Assembly: GCA_016932235.1 (NCBI GenBank)
Contig: JAFGDF010000102.1
Coordinates: 1 to 44,909, forward strand
DNA: 44,909 nt
Direction: 5' to 3'
From: Deltaproteobacteria bacterium
GTDB taxonomy: Bacteria; Desulfobacterota; DSM-4660; Desulfatiglandales; HGW-15
Position 1 is the stretch's first letter. Each line of letters opens with the position of its first letter. The notes below the pieces were generated by a model. It was not told the origin of the DNA and did no database searches. It saw nothing but the letters and a program-made list of their open reading frames with translations. Made by a program: the position numbers and the translations under genes. Positions 38,907 to 44,909 of the stretch are shown here, in pieces.

Positions 38907-40247
38907 TTACATATCTTTTAAAACCTGGTTTGCCGCAGTCAGCATGGGATCCCATGTCGGGCCGAATGGTGGTGCGTAAGCCAAATCCGACTGACTGAAT
39001 TCTTCGACAGTCATTCCGGCATGAAGCGCAACAGCAACGGCATTTATCCTGTGCGCGGCCCCTTCCCTTCCAACCAGCTGGGCACCTAGAAGTTTCCCTG
39101 TTTTTTTATCTCCGACCATATACACCCAGAGATCGGTTGAACCCGGATGGGCATGAGCCCTTGATCTCGCCTTGATCACGGCTTCTGCAGGAGAAAAACC
39201 TGACCGTTCAGCCTCAGCAGCGTTCAAACCAGTTCTAGCTGCCTGAGTTTCAAAAACCTTAAATACAGACGTACCCGCTACACCAATGAGTTCTGTCCGC
39301 TTTCCTGTAACGTTGTCGGCAACCGCCCAACCGGCCCGGTTTGCCCTTAATGCCAGAGGTATCCAGACTTTTTCCCCTGTGACAACATGATAGGCATCAG
39401 AACAGTCGCCGGCCGAAAAAATATATCTGTCCGATGTACGTAAAGTCCTGTCCACTCCAATAGAACCAGCAGGTCCCAGCCGCAACCCCGCATCAAGAGC
39501 TAACATACTATTTGGTTTTACGCCAACGGCAACAATAATCATTTGACCTTTAAGGATCTTATTATCACATCTGACGTTCAGCAAACCATTATCTTCTTCG
39601 ATAGCGGCAACACCTTGTCCAAGATTCACGTCCACGCCATTTTCCTCTAATTCCTTTTTAATCACATCAGAAAGCTCTTTTCTCATCCACGGTAAAAATA
39701 CAGGCCTGGGCTTAACGATCGCCACCTCAATACCTCTTGTACGCAGTGCTTCTGCCATTTCCAGTGCAATATAACCCATGCCGATTATTATAGCATTCTC
39801 CACACCCTTTTCTCTGATAAACTCTTTAATCTTTCTTCCGTGTTCAAGGCTTTTAAGACACATTACTCCCGGGAGGTCAATACCAGGCAAATCAGGTATT
39901 AATGGAGAGGCCCCCGTAGCAATAAGGAGAAAATCATAATCCATTTCAAATCTTTTATTATCAGCTGATTCGCCAGTCACAATTTTTTTCTTTGGGTCTA
40001 TAGATTTCACATAATGACCTAACCGCAGATCAATATTCTGCTTCTCCCGAAAAATTCGCGCATGCCTAACTACCAGATCGTCCAGTTTTCTTAAAGGATC
40101 GGCAATATTATAGGGCATCCCACAGGCACTGTATGACACGTCTTGTGACTGCTCAAAGACGGTCACATCGAGATCCGGCCTGTTCCTCTTCGCTCTGCTT
40201 GCGGCGCTCATTCCAGCCGCGTCGCCACCAATGATAACAAATCTCAT
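38907..40247 (-). CDS. CoA-disulfide-reductase-like FAD/NAD(P)-dependent oxidoreductase
   Basis: A 446-residue flavoprotein of the single-cysteine disulfide reductase class (CoA disulfide reductase, NADH oxidase, Npsr). It has an N-terminal FAD site (VIIGGDAAGMSAASRAKR), the redox-active Cys42 in YSACGMPY, an NAD(P) site near residue 150 (AIIIGMGYIALEMAEAL), the second FAD motif YIFSAGDCSDAYH and a C-terminal dimer domain. Family members reduce CoA disulfides, CoA persulfides, oxygen or peroxide; no rhodanese domain is fused here. I start at the ATG at 40247, preceded by TGGAG, not the TTG two codons earlier. It is convergent with the cysteine-synthase fusion. Confidence 0.92.
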   Translation of the reverse strand: MRFVIIGGDAAGMSAASRAKRNRPDLDVTVFEQSQDVSYSACGMPYNIADPLRKLDDLVVRHARIFREKQNIDLRLGHYVKSIDPKKKIVTGESADNKRFEMDYDFLLIATGASPLIPDLPGIDLPGVMCLKSLEHGRKIKEFIREKGVENAIIIGMGYIALEMAEALRTRGIEVAIVKPRPVFLPWMRKELSDVIKKELEENGVDVNLGQGVAAIEEDNGLLNVRCDNKILKGQMIIVAVGVKPNSMLALDAGLRLGPAGSIGVDRTLRTSDRYIFSAGDCSDAYHVVTGEKVWIPLALRANRAGWAVADNVTGKRTELIGVAGTSVFKVFETQAARTGLNAAEAERSGFSPAEAVIKARSRAHAHPGSTDLWVYMVGDKKTGKLLGAQLVGREGAAHRINAVAVALHAGMTVEEFSQSDLAYAPPFGPTWDPMLTAANQVLKDM

Positions 40248-40307
40248 TATCAAAACTCCATTTACATTATATTACCGGCAGCCTGCCCGGCAAAGTCCGA
40301 CAAACTG

Positions 40308-41468
40308 CTATGACGTACCAAAAAAATGCCCGTATGCATGTTTCGCAATCCACTGAAGTGAAAAGATCATGGACTGTGAATAATGATATACTTGGTAATT
40401 ACACGTAGAGAGGCAGCGAGTGCTCGTTTTTTTCTTCATTCCAGCCAGCTTTTCGCTGTCGAATTTCGGACCATCATATATATTTCCCCAGTCATCCTCC
40501 GCCCCGTATAATTCAAAACAGGGCGCGAAGCTGCCATCCAACCTTATTACCATACTCAGCTCACCCGCCCTGCATGGCCAAGGTTGAAGTTGATTTCGGA
40601 TAAACTTTTTCATTGCCTTAAGGTGTTCCAGTGAATTCACCATGGTATATCCTGCAAGGTTCTTTTCAATGATCCAGTCCAGGAGTTCATCCACAGCTCT
40701 AAAATCACTTTCCATAAAACGGGAAGGTTCATCTCCAAGATCATAACCCTCATAATCGATCAGGGGTGTTTCACAGATATGGTAGTCCGTAGCGATACCG
40801 TAATCGTGGGCTATATTTGTAAGCTCCATCGCATCTTCAACATTCTTTCTGGTAATATTGATATTTAAGAACGTGATGTAACCATAATATTTTTCCTTCT
40901 CCACCAGATATTCGAATTGCGGTTTTATCCGTTTAAAATATTTCGGCATCCCATTGTAACCATTTACCGAATCAACGGCAAGATTGATAGTTGATATACC
41001 GGCTTCGCCGATCTCGTCTATGAAACGCCTGTCCATGAGTATTCCGTTAGTTGGAAGATATACAAAAAATCCTCTCTCCGAGGCGTAGCGCGTTAAGTCA
41101 ATGATAAAGTCCTTGCGCACCAAAGGCTCACCTCCCATGTAGGCCAATACCCTGCAGCCAACGGACTGGAGCCAGTCAACAGCATCCTTCGCCATATTCA
41201 TGGGCATCCCGGGTATTTTCTTCCCTTTGCTGAAGCAATAGTCGCAATTAAGATTGCAATTTAGATCGGTATAAAGATAAGAAAGGATTGGTCTGAATTC
41301 ATTCGCTTTTAAACGAGATTTCAGATAAGGAACTAGCCAGCTTCTATAGGCCCTTACAAAATTCTTCTGATGGTACTTTGTTCTATGGTCTTTTGTATTA
41401 AATCCTTTTAAAAAAGGAATCCATTTTGATTGCCCATTTTGAGTCCTTAATCCAGGTACACTTTTCAT
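40308..41468 (-). CDS. Radical SAM protein with SPASM-like C-terminal domain
   Basis: A 386-residue protein. The radical SAM cluster motif CNLNCDYC gives Cys71, Cys75 and Cys78, followed by the glycine-rich AYMGGEPLVR block that binds S-adenosylmethionine. The C-terminal third contains further cysteines (PWPCRAGE, APCFELYG and RCLSTC), the pattern of a SPASM or twitch domain holding extra iron-sulfur clusters. SPASM proteins modify peptides or proteins, including peptide maturases and anaerobic sulfatase activators. No precursor peptide or sulfatase is seen beside it, so the substrate is unknown. It does not look like a glycyl-radical activase, which is shorter and has a different cluster arrangement. 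A strong GAGGAGG precedes the ATG. Confidence 0.88.
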   Translation of the reverse strand: MKSVPGLRTQNGQSKWIPFLKGFNTKDHRTKYHQKNFVRAYRSWLVPYLKSRLKANEFRPILSYLYTDLNCNLNCDYCFSKGKKIPGMPMNMAKDAVDWLQSVGCRVLAYMGGEPLVRKDFIIDLTRYASERGFFVYLPTNGILMDRRFIDEIGEAGISTINLAVDSVNGYNGMPKYFKRIKPQFEYLVEKEKYYGYITFLNINITRKNVEDAMELTNIAHDYGIATDYHICETPLIDYEGYDLGDEPSRFMESDFRAVDELLDWIIEKNLAGYTMVNSLEHLKAMKKFIRNQLQPWPCRAGELSMVIRLDGSFAPCFELYGAEDDWGNIYDGPKFDSEKLAGMKKKTSTRCLSTCNYQVYHYSQSMIFSLQWIAKHAYGHFFGTS

Positions 41469-41550
41469 TTTGCATAACCTCCTCTTTGTTATTTCCTTAG
41501 ATTAAGAATTATTATCGTTGGACATTCATTCCATAAAAGGGATTCATCCT

Positions 41551-41580
41551 TTTATATGTCTGCATTTTATTATTTCACAA
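41551..41580 (-). promoter_or_regulatory. Possible promoter for the radical SAM gene
   Basis: On the minus strand TTGTGA (41580-41575) and TATAAA (41556-41551) are 18 bases apart, about 85 bases before the radical SAM start. The -10 is good and the -35 weak. Confidence 0.33.
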
Positions 41581-41742
41581 GAACTGCTCCATTGTCATGG
41601 AAATCTTACGGACGGAATCCGACAGACGGCAATACATAATATTCTACATATCCCCGTGTGTACAAGGCATTGGTTGGATTAGCTCTCAGGAACCCCTAAG
41701 ATTAAGGCTGAAAAAATACTCCTTTATGACCCGTCTTGCACA

Positions 41743-41788
41743 AAACCTGCCGGGGAAGATTCCATTTTGAATCTTCCCCGGCAGGTTT
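41743..41788. terminator. Long perfect hairpin, probable terminator after the HU gene
   Basis: Two perfectly complementary 20-base arms (41743-41762 and 41769-41788) flank a six-base loop. Read leftward, the stem is followed by TTTTG, as for an intrinsic terminator of the HU gene, which ends about 75 bases away. The rest of the 395-base gap (41469-41863) holds nothing else I can name. A stem of this length without a mismatch is unusual for a plain terminator and could also be a dispersed repeat. Confidence 0.75.
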
Positions 41789-41863
41789 AAGTGTATTAGT
41801 CTCATGGGGTCCCGATGATGGTTTTCCCAGGTAATTATAAACCAGGGAATCAAGAGGTGTTAA

Positions 41864-42133
41864 TTAACTTACCGCATCCTTTAAAGCCTTGCCGGGGATA
41901 AACTTGGGAACATTCTTTGCCTTAATTTTGATTGCTTCCCCGGTCTGTGGATTTCTTCCGGTTCGTGCTTTTCTTTTATCGACCTTAAAAGTGCCGAAAC
42001 CCACTAGTGTGACTGAATTTTTTTTCTTTAATGCATTAGAAATGGTTAACAAAATACAGTCCACCGCGGCTTGAGCCTCTTTTTTGGTACTAACAACCTT
42101 TGCAACTTCGTTAATGAGATCTCCTTTATTCAT
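41864..42133 (-). CDS. hup: HU family DNA-binding protein
   Basis: An 89-residue nucleoid protein. The N-terminal helices begin MNKGDLINEVAKVV, and the saddle and arm region contains SVTLVGFGTFKV and KARTGRNPQTGEAIKI, with the conserved proline at the arm tip, followed by PKFIPGKALKDAV. These features identify HU/IHF; the arm sequence and lack of IHF-specific residues favour HU. It bends DNA and compacts the nucleoid. It appears to be a single-gene unit, with a promoter near 42242-42271 and a hairpin after it. GGGGG stands before the ATG. Confidence 0.96.
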   Translation of the reverse strand: MNKGDLINEVAKVVSTKKEAQAAVDCILLTISNALKKKNSVTLVGFGTFKVDKRKARTGRNPQTGEAIKIKAKNVPKFIPGKALKDAVS

Positions 42134-42241
42134 TTCTCTACCCCCTGATAAATTGTTAATGTTTAACTAAAAAAGAAAAACACCTCTTCCCCATAATTTT
42201 TTTAACGCCATCGTTGTATTTCATTGGGATAATCGGGCTGT

Positions 42242-42271
42242 ATCATATATCATTAGACATTTTCTGGTCAA
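42242..42271 (-). promoter_or_regulatory. Probable promoter for the HU gene
   Basis: On the minus strand TTGACC (42271-42266) and TATGAT (42247-42242), each one base from consensus, are separated by 18 bases. The leader to the HU start would be about 100 bases. Confidence 0.5.
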
Positions 42272-42361
42272 TAAAATTCACTCACTTATCACCATCTTTT
42301 TTAACACGAAAATAAGTTTATATATATCTGCATGAAATTCAGCGTTATGTCTAAAGACCGC

Positions 42362-42413
42362 GGCCCTGAGACCACATGGCGCTATTTTCATCCATTGTGG
42401 CGGCCCTAGGGCC
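42362..42413. repeat. Imperfect hairpin with GGCCCTAGGGCC palindrome
   Basis: GGCCCT at 42362-42367 can pair with AGGGCC at 42408-42413, and CCACATGG (42372-42379) with CCATTGTGG (42392-42400), making a two-step stem. The right arm contains the perfect 12-base palindrome GGCCCTAGGGCC (42402-42413), and GCGGCCCT occurs twice, 40 bases apart. It lies just downstream of the truncated flavin reductase. It may be a terminator or the scar of a repeat element. Confidence 0.5.
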
Positions 42414-42457
42414 ATGAATGTTTAATAAATATTCATTTCGCAGATTAAGTTAGATTT

Positions 42458-42703
42458 TCAACCTTTTACCTTCTCCAGTAGATTTAAGCCGGGTATATTC
42501 ACAGAAAAAGCTCCTGTTTCATGAATCCCCACATTAGTATAGTGATGCTTCCCAAGTGCAGCAGCAATCATCGGCGGGTTGGCATTTACTCGACTCACCC
42601 AACCAACGGCCATGAAGTTCGCCCGACCGGCTACCATTGTACCCACCAAAATCACAGGCATCGGATAAACAAAAGCATTCGTTGCTATCTGGATCTTTGA
42701 CAT
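42458..42703 (-). pseudogene. Truncated flavin reductase-like protein (5' part only)
   Basis: The 81-residue product matches only the N-terminal part of the FMN-binding flavin reductase-like family, which is usually near 190 residues. Recognisable blocks are YPMPVILVGTMVAGRANFMAVGW... (read in part), VNANPPMIAAAL, and the HYTNVGIHETGAFSVNIP segment. It then stops after LLEKVKG, and the following bases in any frame do not resume the family. The ATG and its AGGAG site are intact, so a short product could still be made, but it would lack much of the flavin-binding barrel. I treat it as a fragment left by a deletion. Confidence 0.75.
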
Positions 42704-42771
42704 ATTTTCTCCTATCTATTGTTCTAAAACGATGATAAAGCATGGAAAGACAAAGATTAACACTTCAATCA

Positions 42772-43080
42772 TCAAAAGCTTGTATCGTTCTGCCCGGTAT
42801 CATTTTTCAGCTGACTCATCTCAATTTTATAGGAACCCATGATGCCGGTTGATTTCAAAATGAATTCAACACGCCTGCCATTGAGGAGGAACCCTTCAGA
42901 AAGACTTCTTAATTTGCCAAAATCGGCAGATTCAAGGAATGCCTTAAGTAATTCAAACTTTTGCTCCAATTGTCTTTCGACCTGCCCCTTTTTGAGGAGC
43001 AGACCCAAAACCCTCTCGTATTCCATTTTCGCAACCGTCTCAATGCAACTTCGCAAGTTAGGTTCAAGCCTGATTTCCAT
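42772..43080 (-). CDS. Hypothetical protein
   Basis: A 102-residue open frame that I do not recognise. The product is charged and mostly helical in appearance (KFELLKAFLESADFGKLR), without signal peptide, membrane segment or metal motif. The upstream ribosome binding site is weak. It sits between a truncated flavin reductase gene and a nitroreductase gene in a strip with other decayed genes, so it may be a small real gene or a remnant. Confidence 0.45.
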   Translation of the reverse strand: MEIRLEPNLRSCIETVAKMEYERVLGLLLKKGQVERQLEQKFELLKAFLESADFGKLRSLSEGFLLNGRRVEFILKSTGIMGSYKIEMSQLKNDTGQNDTSF

Positions 43081-43157
43081 GTATTTGCCTGATATCAGTT
43101 TCGAGTGGGTTTAATGATCCCGAATGCTTTCTGATCTTTTTCTACAGACCGCCATGC

Positions 43158-43715
43158 CTAAAAACCCCATATATTATATGATATCACTTCCGATTCCGGT
43201 TTTCGCTGTCGTGGGCTAATCTCCAGCTTCATGTGCTTTTCGTTCAAATGCGCGGCATCACCGGGATAACCGATTCCCACAAGAGCAATAATGATGAACT
43301 CTTCTGGTATATTAAATTCCTGTTTCAATTTTATCGGGTCATATCCTGCAATTGCATGTGCGTAGAGCCCTTCCTTAAAGGATTGCAGCATAAGGTTCTC
43401 GACGGCAAGACCGCAATCGAAAAAGGCATAGTCACGCCGATCATTCAACTTGCAGCCGAAATCAAGCCTTGTCGCGGCCAGCACTATGGCAGGGGCTTTT
43501 TTCATCCAATAGTTTCCCTCTGATAGAGAATCCCGCATCTTTTTCAGCGCCTCTTCCGTGATTGCCACCAAAAATCTCCATGACTGGTTATTGAAACAGG
43601 ATGGGGCATATGTGGCTGCAGTCATGATCCTGCGAAGCACCTCTTCCGGCACCTTCTTTTCACTGAAAGCGCGATACGCCCGCCTCTTCTCAATCTCCTT
43701 TAATAAATGCTCCAT
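43158..43715 (-). CDS. Nitroreductase family protein
   Basis: A 185-residue FMN-dependent oxidoreductase of the nitroreductase superfamily. The N-terminal RRAYRAFSEKKVPEEVL block binds FMN phosphate through the arginines, and APSCFNNQSWRFLV near residue 37 is the second flavin contact. DCGLAVENLMLQSFKEGLYA near residue 99 and the GIGYPGD block near residue 146 are typical, as is the final basic RQRKPESEVI. It would form a dimer with FMN and reduce nitro compounds, quinones or flavins using NAD(P)H; the physiological substrate is unknown. It appears intact, unlike its neighbours. Confidence 0.92.
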   Translation of the reverse strand: MEHLLKEIEKRRAYRAFSEKKVPEEVLRRIMTAATYAPSCFNNQSWRFLVAITEEALKKMRDSLSEGNYWMKKAPAIVLAATRLDFGCKLNDRRDYAFFDCGLAVENLMLQSFKEGLYAHAIAGYDPIKLKQEFNIPEEFIIIALVGIGYPGDAAHLNEKHMKLEISPRQRKPESEVISYNIWGF

Positions 43716-43834
43716 GTATTCGCCCTCCCCCCTTTATACAATATCAACAATAATTTCAATCATATATCACCGATTGACCGGATCACACAAGGCCATCCTG
43801 AAAACATTGAGACATGAACCTCCGGTAAGACATT

Positions 43835-43990
43835 TTAACGAGAAAGATGATGCGTCCACCAGCTTGTTTTGCCTTCAAGCTCATTTATTACCGCCTGATA
43901 AACAGCCTCGGGGCCGGCGGTGATTTGTCCTGCACCCTATCAATTTCGTACCTTGCCCATGCCTGACTGTCATAAAACCTTGTCCTGCCG
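43835..43990 (-). pseudogene. Possible SRPBCC-type protein remnant
   Basis: Two short minus-strand frames join into a plausible family sequence: WARYEIDRVQDKSPPAP in one frame, then EAVYQAVINELEGKTSWW in another, ending at a TAA at 43837. The combined pattern (a beta strand, then an APPEAVY-like helix and a tryptophan pair) resembles the start of SRPBCC/polyketide-cyclase-like proteins. A single frameshift near 43890 and a truncation would explain it. No intact frame is present. Low certainty. The rest of 43716-44044 shows nothing recognisable. Confidence 0.3.
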
Positions 43991-44044
43991 ACAGACCACA
44001 CGCTGTGTTTCGCACTTTCGATTCCGAAGACAAACCACAAAGGT

Positions 44045-44443
44045 TCAGGCAACGGCAGTCGCCTCAATCTCGATCATGATGTCTGGATGAAAAAGACCTA
44101 CGACAGCAAGCAGGGTCGACGCCGGCTTACAGCCTGCCGCCCTCAAGCGTTCGCCAAGAACAGGATCAGCTGCATGGAAAGCAACCATATCTGTCGTATA
44201 GTAATTCAACCGCACTACATTTGCCTATGTAAGCCCTGCCTGCTTCAAGACGCTTTCCAGGTTATCCAGTGCCTGATTCGCTTGCTTGACTATATCCCCG
44301 GCATACATCGGTCTTCCTTCAGCATCCACAGATGTCTGACCTGAGCAGTAGATAATGCGCTTTACCCCTCGAACTTCGATAGCCTGTGAGAAGCCTACTT
44401 GATCTTGCCACTGCCACGGGTTGATTGCTTTTTTGTCCAACAT
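44045..44443 (-). pseudogene. ridA: RidA/YjgF family gene interrupted by one in-frame TAG
   Basis: From the ATG at 44443 the frame reads as a normal RidA-family protein (CSGQTSVDAEGRPMYAGDI, then NQALDNLESVLKQAGLT) up to a TAG at 44227-44225. It then continues in the same frame as ANVVRLNYYTTDMVAF, GERLRAAGCKPASTLLAVVG and a proper C-terminus, IEIEATAVA, to a TGA at 44047-44045. Apart from the TAG at codon 73 the 132-codon gene is complete and of normal length. RidA proteins hydrolyse reactive enamine/imine intermediates. The simplest reading is a recent nonsense mutation or sequencing error; suppression is possible but unsupported. An upstream GGGGGG stretch serves as ribosome binding site. 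Confidence 0.85.
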
Positions 44444-44615
44444 GATACCCCCCTTACGGAATCTGACCCGTATTTATTATGCGGAACTGCATGTCTTCAC
44501 AAATCGGATGATAAGCAAAAAGGTTGCCTGAATCATGCTCTTCTATTTTTTCATTTGGATGTTCTTGAGATTGAATTACCGGGCATTTAGGATCGGCCGG
44601 ATCTATTGTGATACC

Positions 44616-44634
44616 CCCGGTCGTGCAGACCGGG
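44616..44634. other. GC-rich hairpin between ridA and tRNA-Ser
   Basis: CCCGGTC (44616-44622) and GACCGGG (44628-44634) pair around a five-base loop, and flanking C and G runs can extend the stem with one bulge. No T run follows on either strand. It may help to end or process the leftward tRNA transcript. The remaining sequence from 44465 to 44701 shows no gene. Confidence 0.45.
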
Positions 44635-44701
44635 AGGGGTTGATTCGAGGTGCTTTTTCGCTATGCTTCACGTAATGGAATATAACCCGAAAAAATTGAA
44701 A

Positions 44702-44795
44702 TGGCGGAGAGAGAGGGATTCGAACCCTCGGTAGAGCTTTAGACCCTACACTCGCTTAGCAGGCGAGCGCCTTCAGCCGACTCGGCCATCTCTCC
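44702..44795 (-). tRNA. tRNA-Ser (GCT anticodon)
   Basis: The minus strand folds as a 94-base class II tRNA. Acceptor arms GGAGAGA and TCTCTCC pair, discriminator G and an encoded CCA follow, the D arm reads GGCCGAG, and the T arm contains GGTTCGAATCC. The anticodon loop CTGCTAA sits between paired CTCGC/GCGAG arms and gives anticodon GCT, reading AGC and AGU. The long variable arm is typical of tRNA-Ser. Confidence 0.96.
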
Positions 44796-44830
44796 ATAAA
44801 ATTTAATATAAAATCACGGAGTGATTTTAT

Positions 44831-44909
44831 TGGCGGAGGGAGTAGGATTCGAACCCACGGAGCTTTCGCTCAACGGTTTTCAAGACCGCCGCCTTAAACC
44901 ACTCGGCCA
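44831..44909 (-). tRNA. tRNA-Ser (TGA anticodon), 5' end beyond window
   Basis: A second class II tRNA, 35 bases upstream of the first. It has the 3' acceptor TCCCTCC-G-CCA, T arm GGTTCGAATCC, a long variable arm (GAGCGAAAGCTC), and an anticodon loop CTTGAAA giving TGA, reading UCN codons. The window ends inside the D-arm side (TGGCCGAG), so the 5' acceptor strand is missing. Confidence 0.93.

Noticed and set aside
40308..41468. The radical SAM gene as the missing activase of the glycyl radical enzyme
   Set aside because: It is 35 kb away, has SPASM-like cysteines and a length of 386 residues, and lacks the look of the shorter activases.
44225..44227. Pyrrolysine insertion at the ridA TAG as the main explanation
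   Set aside because: No PYL signal, pyl gene or precedent in RidA is visible; mutation or sequence error is simpler. Kept only as something to exclude.

Overview
The window looks like a chromosomal segment of an anaerobic member of the former Deltaproteobacteria (Desulfobacterota; a Desulfobacterales- or Syntrophales-like organism is my best guess). The basis is a Gram-negative envelope set (Mla lipid transport, heptose kinase), a glycyl radical enzyme with a TRAP transporter, a DUF4416 gene beside yicC-remA-gmk, and an extended acyl-CoA dehydrogenase. This is inference from gene content; no rRNA is present. Nearly all of the window is densely coding.

Layout. 1-2538 (-): a Ski2-like DExH helicase running off the left edge. 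2899-8296 (+): a glycyl radical enzyme followed by a complete TRAP transporter (dctP-dctQ-dctM), probably an uptake and radical-cleavage module for a small organic acid; no activating enzyme is visible. 8310-14079 (-): mlaE-F-D-C-A, then a cobalamin adenosyltransferase and an acyl-CoA dehydrogenase. 14312-18710 (-): ftsH-folP-coaX-ldcA. 18787-21593 (-): trkA-trkH potassium uptake. 21899-26894 (+): hldA-DUF4416-yicC-remA-gmk-rlmB and a PP2C phosphatase, convergent with a Ser/Thr kinase carrying a cyclic-nucleotide-binding domain (26901-28163, -). 28269-28664 (-): a DUF3568 lipoprotein, followed by a non-coding repeat patch. 29085-33155 (+): ileS-lspA-lgt, ended by a hairpin shared with groES-groEL (33232-35190, -). 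35468-36427 (-): an NAD-dependent sugar epimerase. 36544-38862 (+): a CysM-type cysteine synthase fused to a cysteinyl-tRNA-synthetase-like domain. 38907-42133 (-): a CoA-disulfide-reductase-like flavoprotein, a radical SAM protein and HU. 42200-44600: a decayed strip with a truncated flavin reductase, an intact nitroreductase, a probable SRPBCC remnant and a ridA gene interrupted by one in-frame TAG. 44702-44909 (-): two tRNA-Ser genes, the second cut by the window edge.

The most striking item is the fusion at 36544-38862. The cysteine synthase half has its PLP motifs. The synthetase half is full length but has lost the HIGH and KMSKS signatures and one of the four zinc ligands, so it is probably a pseudo-synthetase doing another job, such as cysteine sensing or regulation of the attached enzyme. 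Other points of interest are the glycyl radical enzyme with an unusual Cys-Ile-Asp active-site loop, the kinase/phosphatase pair with a possible cyclic nucleotide input, an MlaA homologue without a lipobox, and the amber-interrupted ridA.
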